Shown here: positions 26,859 through 36,469 of the stretch, in pieces
Layout: every line of letters starts with the position of its first letter
Position numbering within the stretch: the first letter of the stretch is position 1
Assembly (NCBI RefSeq): GCF_007954265.1
Contig: NZ_VOLS01000004.1
Location: 45,326 to 109,325 of the forward strand
From: Colwellia sp. C1TZA3
Lineage (GTDB): Bacteria; Pseudomonadota; Gammaproteobacteria; Enterobacterales; Alteromonadaceae
Length of the DNA: 64,000 nt
Direction: 5' to 3'
Translations under genes and position numbers: made by a program
The notes under the pieces: model-generated
The model's input: only the letters and a program-made list of their open reading frames with translations
Databases searched by the model: none
Told to the model about the DNA's origin: nothing

Positions 26859-29530
26859 TAAGGGGTTACCTGTAACTCAGATTCACCTACTTTAGTGTTC
26901 TCATTCGATTTTATTTCATCACTTTTTGCCGCAATGGTCGATTTAGCCTTTAAAACTAAGGAGTTTAATACCTTGTCATCATAAATAGTCTGATAAGCTT
27001 CAGGGTTACCCCATACACTACTTATGCCTTCAAAGTTAGCTAACTTATAAGTTATTTTACTATCTTCATAGGTTTCCAAACCATGGTTTTCTCCAAAGAT
27101 ACTGCTGTATTTCTGAGTTTGTTGTTGAATAAAAACATACTTATTCAACTCATCAGTTTCTTTTTGAGACTTTAACACTTTTCGATTGTCACCCAAGACT
27201 AGACGAATTTTATTCCAGTCTTCAAAGAAATATTCTTCAAGTAACGGAATAATTTTATTTTTGAAGGTCTTTTGCAACTCTATAAAAGCTTTACCTTCAT
27301 CACCCTTCGACTTTTCGTTTCCATCACGAGCTTCAACCACAGTCATAAAGAACGCATGACCTAAAGTGTGCTCACGATCGTAAAGCACTTCGATACGTTT
27401 ATTCATTGTTATCAGTAACTGGGGAAGATCTATTCCTTTAACTAATGTACCTGCCAATAAATCAGGGTTTGGCATCATTTCAATAAAATCAAAACGACGA
27501 CGCAGTGCAGTATCCATCATGGCTAGCGATCTATCGGCCGTGTTCATCGTACCAATTAAATACAAATTATCAGGAACAGAGAATAGTTCTTCTGAATTAG
27601 GTAAAATCACTTCTAATGCACCTTTACTGCCTAAACGTTTTGACGGTTCAATTAAGGTAATTAACTCACCAAATATTTTAGAAATATTGCCACGGTTAAT
27701 TTCATCAATTATCAGACAGTAATTTTGTTTCTTTGCACTTATCTGGCCAGCATCTTTTTCGGGTAAATGTTTTTTTAATGCATCTAACGCTCTAATAAAG
27801 TAAGAAGCGTGTTGTTTCGCAAGGCCCGAAACAAATTCAGATTGTTTGATTCCTTGTCTGCTCTCAACTCCGTTTTTATATAATAACTTTAAATCTTCGT
27901 ATTTCATGATTTGAGAGCTTTTCCAACTTTCTCCGCTATATCGAAAGCCAAACTCTTCAATAGCTGTAATTGAAACAGCTTCTGTTAATTCAAAATTATC
28001 AGACTCATCAAACATTGAAAGCTTAAACCCCTCTAACGCTTTGCTAAAACTGTATTCTTCATTTAACTCTGCGTTGGATTGTTTACTCTTTACTAAGTTC
28101 TTTTTAGCCTCGTCGCATATTTCTTTAAATACACCATTTTTTTCAAAGTAAGATATCTGCTCGCCTTTGGTTCTGGCCGTTAAGCCAATAACGAACTCTT
28201 CATAACCATAGCTCTGATGAAAGGTAACAAAGCGAATGCGCCCCTTTGCAACTAGCGACTTATATGCTTTTTCAAGTTTCTCCCTAAGCGTAAGGTTATA
28301 AGGTTCAACAGCCTCATTGATGATTAAGTCGTAAAGCAAAGGTTCGGCCGCTTTAACGGCAGCTTCAATGGTATGATAGGTTTTTCCTGTTCCAGGAGGG
28401 CCATAAAGTATTTGATTCAACGGTGTCTCTTGCATAGTACTAACTCCTTTACTGCCAGCTTGCTGAGCATCATAATCAGATTCAGGTTCAGTTATTCCAC
28501 CAATATCTTCTGGTTTTTCTTTTTTGTTAAAAAACTCATAGAGTTCCCACAGCAAAATATTTCTGGTGAAAAAGTCATAATCTTTATTTACAAACGAATT
28601 TACAGATTGTAAAAGCGTTTCATTATCTTGATACCAATGGTCAGCTTTAAGTAGTGACAATTCAAAATTAGTATTTAAACCTGCAAAAATAGCTTTAAGG
28701 TATTTTTTACCTACAATGCTAGTAACATGCTCAGGATCAGCCAAAGCAAATACACGATGTATTACCGAATATAAAACTCTTTTAAAATTTTCATTTGCTG
28801 TCCAACGCTTGAAAACATCATCAAAAACTTCCTTAGTTGGATTATTAACAATATCTAAAGTTACTTTTTGTAAAAATACTTTATTTTTTGAAAATTCCCT
28901 CTCATCGTACATAAAGCCATTGCCAACACTCGATATACCGTTGACTTTCTTTAGCCAAATTTTGCTTAAGTCTTCATCATCAACAGATTGCGTGTTAATT
29001 ATTTTATCTTTTAGCTGACAAGTCGCTTGATAGTCTTTGTACCAGCCATCAGAGTTAAAATGGTTACTTTTAATCCAGTCAAAAAACACTGACAAGCTAT
29101 GTTTTTTATTACTTTGTTGCCAAAAATCATCGATAGCACTTTGATACTGATTTCTTATCTGTATTCCTGAACTTTGTGTACTCCATTGTTGTTCAGGACA
29201 AGCGTTTTGCAATAACACATAAGGTATCAAGCCTTCCTTACAGGTGTTACGTAAGCCTTGTAACTCAAATTCAATGTAAGAACGTTGTTTGTTAGAATCT
29301 TTCCAACAAACATCCATAAAACTAGGTCTGGTTACCACACCCTTCGCAATAATACCGCGAGCGCCATCACCTAATTTAATCAAATAAACATTATCGTTTA
29401 ATTTCACTTGTTTATTATGACAAGACCACGTGATTCTTTCGCCAACTTTATAAATAAGTTGCCCTTTCGTTGAGCCTTCTCCACCATTGTTGAAATGTTT
29501 GGGATTCCAACTTAATAAATAACTTTCCAT
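26858..29530 (-). CDS. mcrB: McrB-type AAA+ GTPase subunit
   Basis: This 890-aa protein has Walker A ILYGPPGTGKTYHT (about residues 374-387), Walker B CLIIDEINRGNISKIFGEL, and the McrB signature LIGTMNTADRSLAMMDTALR. These features define the GTP-using AAA+ motor of McrBC. The N-terminus (LLSWNPKHFNNGGEGS to about residue 95) resembles a PUA/EVE-like modified-base-reading domain. Residues 130-350 are helical and unassigned. That reader suggests the complex recognises an unusual base, which is a guess. A PLD-like gene ends only 3 bases upstream. Confidence 0.88.
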   Translation of the reverse strand: MESYLLSWNPKHFNNGGEGSTKGQLIYKVGERITWSCHNKQVKLNDNVYLIKLGDGARGIIAKGVVTRPSFMDVCWKDSNKQRSYIEFELQGLRNTCKEGLIPYVLLQNACPEQQWSTQSSGIQIRNQYQSAIDDFWQQSNKKHSLSVFFDWIKSNHFNSDGWYKDYQATCQLKDKIINTQSVDDEDLSKIWLKKVNGISSVGNGFMYDEREFSKNKVFLQKVTLDIVNNPTKEVFDDVFKRWTANENFKRVLYSVIHRVFALADPEHVTSIVGKKYLKAIFAGLNTNFELSLLKADHWYQDNETLLQSVNSFVNKDYDFFTRNILLWELYEFFNKKEKPEDIGGITEPESDYDAQQAGSKGVSTMQETPLNQILYGPPGTGKTYHTIEAAVKAAEPLLYDLIINEAVEPYNLTLREKLEKAYKSLVAKGRIRFVTFHQSYGYEEFVIGLTARTKGEQISYFEKNGVFKEICDEAKKNLVKSKQSNAELNEEYSFSKALEGFKLSMFDESDNFELTEAVSITAIEEFGFRYSGESWKSSQIMKYEDLKLLYKNGVESRQGIKQSEFVSGLAKQHASYFIRALDALKKHLPEKDAGQISAKKQNYCLIIDEINRGNISKIFGELITLIEPSKRLGSKGALEVILPNSEELFSVPDNLYLIGTMNTADRSLAMMDTALRRRFDFIEMMPNPDLLAGTLVKGIDLPQLLITMNKRIEVLYDREHTLGHAFFMTVVEARDGNEKSKGDEGKAFIELQKTFKNKIIPLLEEYFFEDWNKIRLVLGDNRKVLKSQKETDELNKYVFIQQQTQKYSSIFGENHGLETYEDSKITYKLANFEGISSVWGNPEAYQTIYDDKVLNSLVLKAKSTIAAKSDEIKSNENTKVGESELQVTP

Positions 29531-29533
29531 AAT

Positions 29534-30805
29534 CTATCTACCTGTCTCAATACCTGATGCTGTAATGCTTTCTTTGTAAGCTTTATCCCAATTCTCATAC
29601 TTAAACGCTTTTTTCACGTTATCAATAAACTCTTTCTTATTGAGCGTTTCGTAAGTCAAATCTTTAAAGTCGTAGCGTAATTCCATTTTTTTTATCAACT
29701 CATCGGCACTTGGGAATACATCGTTTAATTGATCTTCTATCCATAGCCTAATAGCTTCATCACTCGGGTCAGGGCCTAATTCTCGCTCTATATCTTCTAA
29801 ATCGTTAGCCTTTAAAATAGGCACATAAATATCAACAATCGCAGATTTAGAGTCTTCAATACTTTGCTGTAAATTGTCTTGTACGGCTTTGCCATGAGCT
29901 GTTAGTTTTTTATTCAGTTCATCTATTTTCTTTAAGAAGAGTTCTTTATTCCTAACAAGTAACACTCTGCCTCTGTCTTTACCCAGCGACGAGGTAAATT
30001 TATCACGAATGTCTTTAAGATCTTTTTCTATTTTTTTAGAAGAGAGCGCATTGTCTTTGGCTAATAAATCAAAACTTGTTTTAAAACGCCCTTCTAATTC
30101 AGTATTGGCAGTGCCCAGTGCTTGTAAGCTTTTAGGCATGGATATTTTTTGGCGTTGAATAGCGGCACCTGTCATCGACAATTCAACATATTGCAGATAC
30201 GAGCTATACACCCTAACTTGGCGAGTTACGTCAAACTTAACTAAGGGGTTATTTTTAATTGAGCTTTCAATGGTTTTAATCTCTTGCTCACCTAATGGGT
30301 TATTAGGTATTTCAGGAATAGTAGCTGTGATTTTTTCACGCTCTTCTTCACTTACACAGGTGGTAAGCGCTATTGCTTTAGCCGCAGGAGATAATCGAGT
30401 TGTAGCTTCTTGTACTTGTTGTACAGTTAGTTTGATGGCATTAAAACCTAAGCTGGTTGACTGTTCACTTTCAAGGTATAAAGCAGTTGGTGAAAAGCTA
30501 TAGCCTTTACCATCAACAATGATCAAGGCAAAACGCAAATTAGGAATGTTATTAATCACAACAAAGTCATCCAAATTCGATACTGCTTCAAAATCACCAA
30601 AGCCCATTCGAATGCTTTGTTCACAAACATCCAGGCATACAGTAACCATGCCTTCACTTAAATCTTCCGAAGCTTGGATCAAAGCACCAGCCACTTCAGG
30701 CCTAACTCCCGGTGCTGCATAGATCACAGACTCGGTTGCACTTTCAATTAATTGGCTTATTTTAAACGTGTCTAAATAAGTAAAAAAACCATCAAAACCT
30801 TCCAT
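29534..30805 (-). CDS. PLD-fold-like protein without HKD motif
   Basis: The 423-aa protein opens with a beta-alpha region, FKISQLIESATESVIYAAPGVRPEVAGAL (summarised; about residues 14-42). This and LRFALIIVDGKGYSFSPTALY (about 90-110) resemble the strand-helix pattern of phospholipase D nucleases. The catalytic H-x-K is missing (RFALIIVDG replaces it), so it should be inactive as a nuclease and may bind nucleic acid or act as a sensor. The C-terminal half is a long helical region (about 210-420). PLD-like proteins occur in DISARM and other defence clusters. Here it lies between the SF1 helicase gene (48 bases upstream) and mcrB (3 bases downstream). Confidence 0.6.
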   Translation of the reverse strand: MEGFDGFFTYLDTFKISQLIESATESVIYAAPGVRPEVAGALIQASEDLSEGMVTVCLDVCEQSIRMGFGDFEAVSNLDDFVVINNIPNLRFALIIVDGKGYSFSPTALYLESEQSTSLGFNAIKLTVQQVQEATTRLSPAAKAIALTTCVSEEEREKITATIPEIPNNPLGEQEIKTIESSIKNNPLVKFDVTRQVRVYSSYLQYVELSMTGAAIQRQKISMPKSLQALGTANTELEGRFKTSFDLLAKDNALSSKKIEKDLKDIRDKFTSSLGKDRGRVLLVRNKELFLKKIDELNKKLTAHGKAVQDNLQQSIEDSKSAIVDIYVPILKANDLEDIERELGPDPSDEAIRLWIEDQLNDVFPSADELIKKMELRYDFKDLTYETLNKKEFIDNVKKAFKYENWDKAYKESITASGIETGR

Positions 30806-30853
30806 GTAACTTCCTGTTTTTATTATTTATTTTCATCAAAGTAAACGGTATAT

Positions 30854-33841
30854 CTACACCTTGTCTGTTAATACTCTTTTTGCTTCACTATAACGATTGT
30901 CAAAGGCTTCAGTTTTAATGTTTTCCCCACAAGAATCATCAGCACCACGGCGAAAGCGGTTACAGCCATAGAAAGTCTCTCGATTAGCATCGTTTTCTAA
31001 TCTAGCGACCATAGTGCCAATACCACAACGTAAGCAGCCAAGCTCAACTTCATTACAACCAAGACAAAACCTAAAACCTTTAGCATTGGTTTGCATAGGC
31101 GAATTACAATGCTTACAAGCATTCATAGTCGTATCGCAAGCTGGCGCTAAAGTGCACTTATAAAAAGTTTTATCATAGCGAGTTTGCAATGCTTGTAACG
31201 TACCTGATTTACAGCTAGGACAATGCCACTGAGCAAATGATTTAGCTAACTTATTATCAACTAACTTATTGCCATACTTATTGATTTCAGTTAAGAAAGG
31301 GCTACCCTTGTCAGAATCGAACAATACATAAATAAAGTGCTTAGCTCGGGTTAAGGCAACATAAAATAAACGTCGCTCTTCTGCATACAAATAACTTTCT
31401 TTTTGCGGCAACACCAAATCAACCAGCTCATCATTTTCACGTGAAGAGGGAAAACTCCCGGACTCTACGCCCAGCACTACCACATAATCAGCTTCTAAGC
31501 CTTTACTTGAATGAGCGGTAACATAAGTAATATCTAAAAAAGAATAATTCAATTTATCAACATCAAACCCTGTCAGCATTGGCATGTTTTCTTTGCGATA
31601 TCGGCCAATTATTAATACCGATAAATGTTCATTTTTCTGTTGTGCACTTTTATTAAAGGTATTTAAGCTACGTTGAAGTGCTTCCTGATATGCTTGCTGT
31701 TTTTGGTCTTTTATTGATAAATGACTTAGTTTTAAGTCTTGCTTTATATCTACTAGCCTAAGTGCAGGAACATCAATTTGAGCATGAGTTGAAATATCTT
31801 TTTTAAGTTGTCCTGGGTTAGCCATAACAAATTGACTACTCAGATTCTGAATTTTATTATTAAAACGAAATGTTTTATCTAATGGCACAGCCGTTGACGG
31901 AGAAAAGCTTTTATTAAACTCAGTAAACAAAGCGATATCAGCACCATTAAAGCGGTATATCGATTGCCAATCATCACCAACAGCAAACAGTCGCATATTA
32001 GGTTTAGACGCTAAAAGAGCCTTTAATAACTTTGCCCTGCCACCAGATATATCTTGGAACTCATCGACTAAAATATGGGTATAACTGTGGAAAAACTTCC
32101 CGTTTTCTACAATTTCCACAGCAAGCGAAATCATATCGCTAAAATCAACCGTATCAGTTTCACTCAAATGTGTTTGATAACTATACAATATCGGTTCAAA
32201 CAAGGCTAAAAAGGCACGCGTTCTTTCAATGTCATACTGCGCAGGTGTAATACTTGCCAGTATTTCATCTACCGAGTGCCCACCTTCTTTGTAAAGTCCC
32301 AAGAAACGTTGAATTAACTCAATAAAGCCTAACCATTGCGTTTCATTTTCTTCTTTTAATTGTGTAAATATTTCTGCTAAAGGGATAGTTTTAACGGTTA
32401 CCAAGTTATCGATTAGTACCTGCTTTAAACAGCTAGGTAACTTCCCCTGCATTAGTTGATAAGAATACAGCTCAGCCATTTTGGTGTCTTTTGAGCGATG
32501 TAATTCTCGTTTCCATTCAAGGTCTTCAAGATAACTTTGCTGATCAACAAATGGCGCCGTTTCAAACTTTTCATTTAAGCCTAAATATTCAATGTAAAGA
32601 TCAGCCTCAGGTAAATAAAAGTCAGGTTGGTATTGGCGTCTGGCGACAGTTTTGGTATCAAATTTGTAATTAGCTTCATACTCATAGGCAACCCCATTAA
32701 GTGTTAAATAGTTGGCAATACGTAATTCACCGACACTTTTAACCCATTCTCCTTTAAGCGTAATCAAACGACAACTTGATAAAAACTCGTGATAATCATC
32801 AATAGTTTCAAAGTCTAATTCTGCTTTAGCGGGTGTACCTAAACTCGAGAAATAGTTAACTAATAACGCTTTATAATTATCATCCGCATCAGCTAAAGTA
32901 TCTATGGAGCTATTAATAAATTGTGTAAATTGAAGTGGTTGCTCAGCAAATGGGGTTACTGCCTTTTTATAACCACCAAAGTTTGCAACAATGGCATTGC
33001 CAAGCGCATGAAAGGTACTGGCTTTAATGTCTTGTGCAACAGACGGTATGCGATCTTTAATTCGCTCATTCATTTCAGCGGCAGCTTTATTACCAAAAGC
33101 TAGCATCAGCACATTTTTTGCACTGGCAATATTAGCTTCGACTAAAAATCCCGCCTTGCCTATTAGCGTTGCTGTTTTACCTGTACCTGCGCCAGCAATA
33201 ACCAAATTATGGTCATCATTCGTAACACAGGCGATACGTTGCTTTTCAGTTAATTTTGACTTTTCTACCGTATCGAAAAATTCTGCGTATTTATTCAGTA
33301 AAATAGGCACAACTGATTGGTTATGTAATTCACGCCCAAGCTCACTAACATCAGTTGTTTTTAAGCTGAGCGCTTGAGTAAATATTTGCTGATGTAACGG
33401 ATTTTCTAATTGTTCAACATTAATACCTAATAATGAAAATTTGGTCACTAAGAAGTGTAACTGTGCGATAGGTTGCCATTCAGTACTAGATAAATAAACC
33501 TCTCTATTTTTTAATTGCTCTAATGACTGTTGAAAGTGTAACCAACGTTCACTTGAGGCAATCAAACTTAATAGAGTAGTAATCACTTTTTGTTTAAAAG
33601 CATTTAATACCGCACTGCTGTAGCCTTTAAGGACTTCTTGTTGCTGGTCTTCTGCCCCTATCGTTAACGAATCAAATAACCAGCCCTTGTTGACGTTAAA
33701 CTGGTTAATATCATTTAATGAAAATTCAATAACGCCACCATTACGTTTAATCGTAATGGTGGTACTGTCAAGTTCAATACTTAGTTGAACACCGCGTATT
33801 TTATGCCAGAATTGAACTACTGATGCTGGGGTTAGTCTCAT
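30854..33841 (-). CDS. Helicase IV-like SF1 helicase with inserted nuclease-like segment
   Basis: This 995-aa UvrD/Rep-type helicase is close in plan to helicase IV (HelD). It has the N-terminal beta region, Walker A AGAGTGKT (216-223), motif Ia LAFGNKAAAEMNERI, DEFQDISGGRAKLL, VGDDWQSIYRFNGAD and the VALTRAKHFIYVLF box. Between the 1A and 2A domains is an insertion (about 355-420). Its pattern SVGELRIANYL, YQPDFYLPEADLYIEYLGL fits a PD-(D/E)XK or Vsr-like fold. The last 130 residues hold four Cys-rich zinc motifs (CPSCKSGTL, CKHCNSPM, CLGCNEVELGCLRCG, CGENI), as in topoisomerase-type zinc ribbons. It is probably a DNA-unwinding and possibly DNA-cutting component of the island rather than housekeeping HelD. 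It follows the cold-shock gene by 40 bases. Confidence 0.8.
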   Translation of the reverse strand: MRLTPASVVQFWHKIRGVQLSIELDSTTITIKRNGGVIEFSLNDINQFNVNKGWLFDSLTIGAEDQQQEVLKGYSSAVLNAFKQKVITTLLSLIASSERWLHFQQSLEQLKNREVYLSSTEWQPIAQLHFLVTKFSLLGINVEQLENPLHQQIFTQALSLKTTDVSELGRELHNQSVVPILLNKYAEFFDTVEKSKLTEKQRIACVTNDDHNLVIAGAGTGKTATLIGKAGFLVEANIASAKNVLMLAFGNKAAAEMNERIKDRIPSVAQDIKASTFHALGNAIVANFGGYKKAVTPFAEQPLQFTQFINSSIDTLADADDNYKALLVNYFSSLGTPAKAELDFETIDDYHEFLSSCRLITLKGEWVKSVGELRIANYLTLNGVAYEYEANYKFDTKTVARRQYQPDFYLPEADLYIEYLGLNEKFETAPFVDQQSYLEDLEWKRELHRSKDTKMAELYSYQLMQGKLPSCLKQVLIDNLVTVKTIPLAEIFTQLKEENETQWLGFIELIQRFLGLYKEGGHSVDEILASITPAQYDIERTRAFLALFEPILYSYQTHLSETDTVDFSDMISLAVEIVENGKFFHSYTHILVDEFQDISGGRAKLLKALLASKPNMRLFAVGDDWQSIYRFNGADIALFTEFNKSFSPSTAVPLDKTFRFNNKIQNLSSQFVMANPGQLKKDISTHAQIDVPALRLVDIKQDLKLSHLSIKDQKQQAYQEALQRSLNTFNKSAQQKNEHLSVLIIGRYRKENMPMLTGFDVDKLNYSFLDITYVTAHSSKGLEADYVVVLGVESGSFPSSRENDELVDLVLPQKESYLYAEERRLFYVALTRAKHFIYVLFDSDKGSPFLTEINKYGNKLVDNKLAKSFAQWHCPSCKSGTLQALQTRYDKTFYKCTLAPACDTTMNACKHCNSPMQTNAKGFRFCLGCNEVELGCLRCGIGTMVARLENDANRETFYGCNRFRRGADDSCGENIKTEAFDNRYSEAKRVLTDKV

Positions 33842-33881
33842 TTAGTTACCGTATTTAGGTAAGGTATTATAATCATTACCA

Positions 33882-34862
33882 CTAAAATAAAATTTCGAAG
33901 TCTTCGTCTTTAGCTACTATTGAACTTGTTACTTTAGGCGCAGCATCCACATACTTATTGTCTTTAGAATAAGGGTTAGTACTACACCCCATCAAACTAC
34001 AAGATTGACATTTTGAACACTTACACCAGTTGCAAGCTCCACACCGGGGGGTTGCCGGGTCGCGATCATCAACGCGCCCACTATGACAACTCCAACAATG
34101 ATTTATATACCATTCAGTCGCACAATGTTGGCAACGTTGATAGCCTTGTGCGCTGTGCACCCAATATGTTGGTACAAATTCCGTTACCGGCTTGTAAGGA
34201 TCCGCAAATTTAATTTTATAATCGGTATTGTCTGATGCACAGTTGAGACAAACGTGACGCATAGCATCATCATTTCTAATGTCTGTGGCATTTTCTTTAT
34301 ATTTAGTACAACGCGCTTCAAACTTTTGTTTTTGTATTTGCCTTTTTAAGGCCAATGTTTCTTCTTCACCCAACAAACAGCAACTCACCTCATCTAGCCA
34401 ATGAGGTGAACTCAACTCTGTTTTTTTCCAATGGGCATGAATAGTTAATTGCTCTATCCATGCTGATTTTTCTGTCGCTGTAATTACATCACTTAAAATC
34501 AGTGATTTTAGTGCAAGAATATCTGTTTGGGTAATACGAGCATTCACCACAAACTTGTCTTTTAATTGTGCAACAAAATCGACTAACTGTTGATTAGGAA
34601 TATCATTAACATTGTGCCAATGCTTAGCCAGTGCATTACCTTTATCTGTTTTTTCGTTATCAAACCAAACCGTTAAATGAGATGATTTAACGTTTGAGTT
34701 ATTCTCATAATTATAGGTATCGAACTTAGCTAATAATTGTTTAGTGCTTTCATCTTTTATTTTTCTAATATGGAAAAATATATCCTTATAACCACTTACT
34801 TCGATAAAACCAAAGCCTTTATCATCAAGATAACGGCTAACCGTACCAAATAATAATGCCAT
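33882..34862 (-). CDS. Cold-shock-domain protein with Cys-rich zinc C-terminus
   Basis: In this 326-aa protein residues 1-70 are a cold-shock (OB-fold) domain with both nucleic-acid motifs, KGFGFI (15-20) and DIFFHI (27-32). The middle is helical. The last 120 residues carry at least five C-x2-C pairs (HVCLNCASDN, CQHCATEW, HCWSCHSG, CGACNWCKCSKCQSC), giving several zinc fingers. It starts by TAATG overlap with the hsdS stop, so it is part of the type I restriction operon. Cold-shock domains bind single-stranded RNA or DNA. A role in sensing single-stranded nucleic acid or in regulating the operon's mRNA is possible, not shown. Confidence 0.75.
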   Translation of the reverse strand: MALLFGTVSRYLDDKGFGFIEVSGYKDIFFHIRKIKDESTKQLLAKFDTYNYENNSNVKSSHLTVWFDNEKTDKGNALAKHWHNVNDIPNQQLVDFVAQLKDKFVVNARITQTDILALKSLILSDVITATEKSAWIEQLTIHAHWKKTELSSPHWLDEVSCCLLGEEETLALKRQIQKQKFEARCTKYKENATDIRNDDAMRHVCLNCASDNTDYKIKFADPYKPVTEFVPTYWVHSAQGYQRCQHCATEWYINHCWSCHSGRVDDRDPATPRCGACNWCKCSKCQSCSLMGCSTNPYSKDNKYVDAAPKVTSSIVAKDEDFEILF

Positions 34863-36469
34863 TATGCGACACCCTTAGTTTTTGGCTTTGTCTTGGCTTT
34901 ATTGGCCTTAGAGGCTTTAGCAACTTTCTTCGCTGCCTTTTCTAGCTTTTCAGCCTCAGCTCGGGCGGCTTTAATGCGTTGAAGTAGTTTGTTGGCCGGT
35001 TCGTCGTTGGGATCTTGTGGCACTAACTCGCCTTTAAAAGCTTTAGCTAATATCGATTGGGTTAGGTTGTCGACTCGCTGTTTGGCATTGCTGAGATTCT
35101 TTTCTAAGGTATCGGCTAAGGCAGAGTATTGTTCGACTAGTCGGACTATTTCGGTTTGCTCCTCGATAGGAGGTACTTCTAAAATAAATTCTTTCACATC
35201 TCGTTGAAATAAATGAGGTACAGCACTTCCTGTCATTCTTTCCTGAACAATTCGCTGAACCTCTGGCCCTGCTAGAAAATAATATAAATAATCAGTTAAA
35301 AAGTACTTCCCCGATCTAATTAGCAGAAGTGAAGAATTTATTGACGCAAGTTCAGTTAAATCTTTAATAATTGCTATTTTCCCAATACCTGCACCATCTT
35401 TGCACACAAGGATATCTTCATTTCTGAGTTGTATTTCTGGGCTCTCCTCATATCTCTCTTTGGATATGTGATAGGCTCTGGACAAATCAACATATTGACC
35501 ATGGTTTAAACCGTGAACAGATAAAAACAATGGACCTTCTTCTGTATATTCGTCAGCTTTTAGTCCTTTCCAACCGATTCTAGCTGAAATATAAATAAGA
35601 CCTTCTAAAGTTTCATAAACCCAGCCTTTTGGAAGTTGTTTTTCTTCACCTGATAATTCAGTTAAAATTTCTTTGTATTTGTCTTTCCATTTGTCATTTT
35701 TAGGTACTTTCCCTTTAGCTAAAAACTTTGCTTCCTGCTCCTCAACCCAAATGTCATATCTATAGTTTTTTATATCTTTTTTAATTTCAACAATAGATTT
35801 TTCGCATTCATTATCCCCACGCCATTTCTCAGTGAGTTTGCCGGAGACTGCGGCGGCGAGCACGGATTGACGGAAACGTTTGATGATGTTGGGCAAATTG
35901 TTGAGGCGTTGTTGTATGGTGTCGACCTGCGCCAATAAGCTATCGAGTTTTTCAACAATGCGTTTTTGTTCTGGGAGTGGTACTACAACAAACGGTAAAG
36001 TTGAAAGCGTTTTAGGAGATAAATTTGGCTGTAAAGTCTCTGACAAATTCACCTCAACTAGCTTCATAAAGCTATTTGTTAATAAATGATACTCACAGTA
36101 TTTTTTATCTATTTCAGCATTGAAATTTAATTTACAAACTCGCTGATTAAGTAGTCCAATTTCATTTCCTTTAGGGTAGTGACAAATCTTTAATTTCCCG
36201 TTAGTGATCGGACGAGTGAGAGCCATCAATAAATCTTCAGGTTTTACCAAAAAAGAGTTATTTGTATCTTCGATATAGGAGGATGGTAAATACTCCTGAT
36301 TCTTGATTAAATAGAAACCACTTTGAACGTTAGATATTTTTACTAAAGGAGTACCAGACTCTACAAAATCTTTACTTTTAAAAGCATTCCCAGAGATTAC
36401 ATTACAAATGGATCTAAGTTCATCTTGTATCCAACCTTTAGGTAATTCAGTTACTTCTTCTAGACCCAT
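34862..36469 (-). CDS. hsdS: Type I restriction-modification specificity subunit HsdS
   Basis: This 535-aa protein has two target-recognition domains (about residues 5-175 and 280-440). Each is followed by a conserved helical spacer with a family motif (PEQKRIVEKLDSLLAQVD near 163-180; EEQTEIVRLVEQYSALAD near 425-442). The C-terminal tail is Lys/Ala-rich (about 500-535). HsdS sets the DNA sequence recognised by the HsdM/HsdR complex. The gene overlaps hsdM by TAATG and the downstream cold-shock gene in the same way. The target sequence cannot be read from the protein. Confidence 0.92.
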   Translation of the reverse strand: MGLEEVTELPKGWIQDELRSICNVISGNAFKSKDFVESGTPLVKISNVQSGFYLIKNQEYLPSSYIEDTNNSFLVKPEDLLMALTRPITNGKLKICHYPKGNEIGLLNQRVCKLNFNAEIDKKYCEYHLLTNSFMKLVEVNLSETLQPNLSPKTLSTLPFVVVPLPEQKRIVEKLDSLLAQVDTIQQRLNNLPNIIKRFRQSVLAAAVSGKLTEKWRGDNECEKSIVEIKKDIKNYRYDIWVEEQEAKFLAKGKVPKNDKWKDKYKEILTELSGEEKQLPKGWVYETLEGLIYISARIGWKGLKADEYTEEGPLFLSVHGLNHGQYVDLSRAYHISKERYEESPEIQLRNEDILVCKDGAGIGKIAIIKDLTELASINSSLLLIRSGKYFLTDYLYYFLAGPEVQRIVQERMTGSAVPHLFQRDVKEFILEVPPIEEQTEIVRLVEQYSALADTLEKNLSNAKQRVDNLTQSILAKAFKGELVPQDPNDEPANKLLQRIKAARAEAEKLEKAAKKVAKASKANKAKTKPKTKGVA

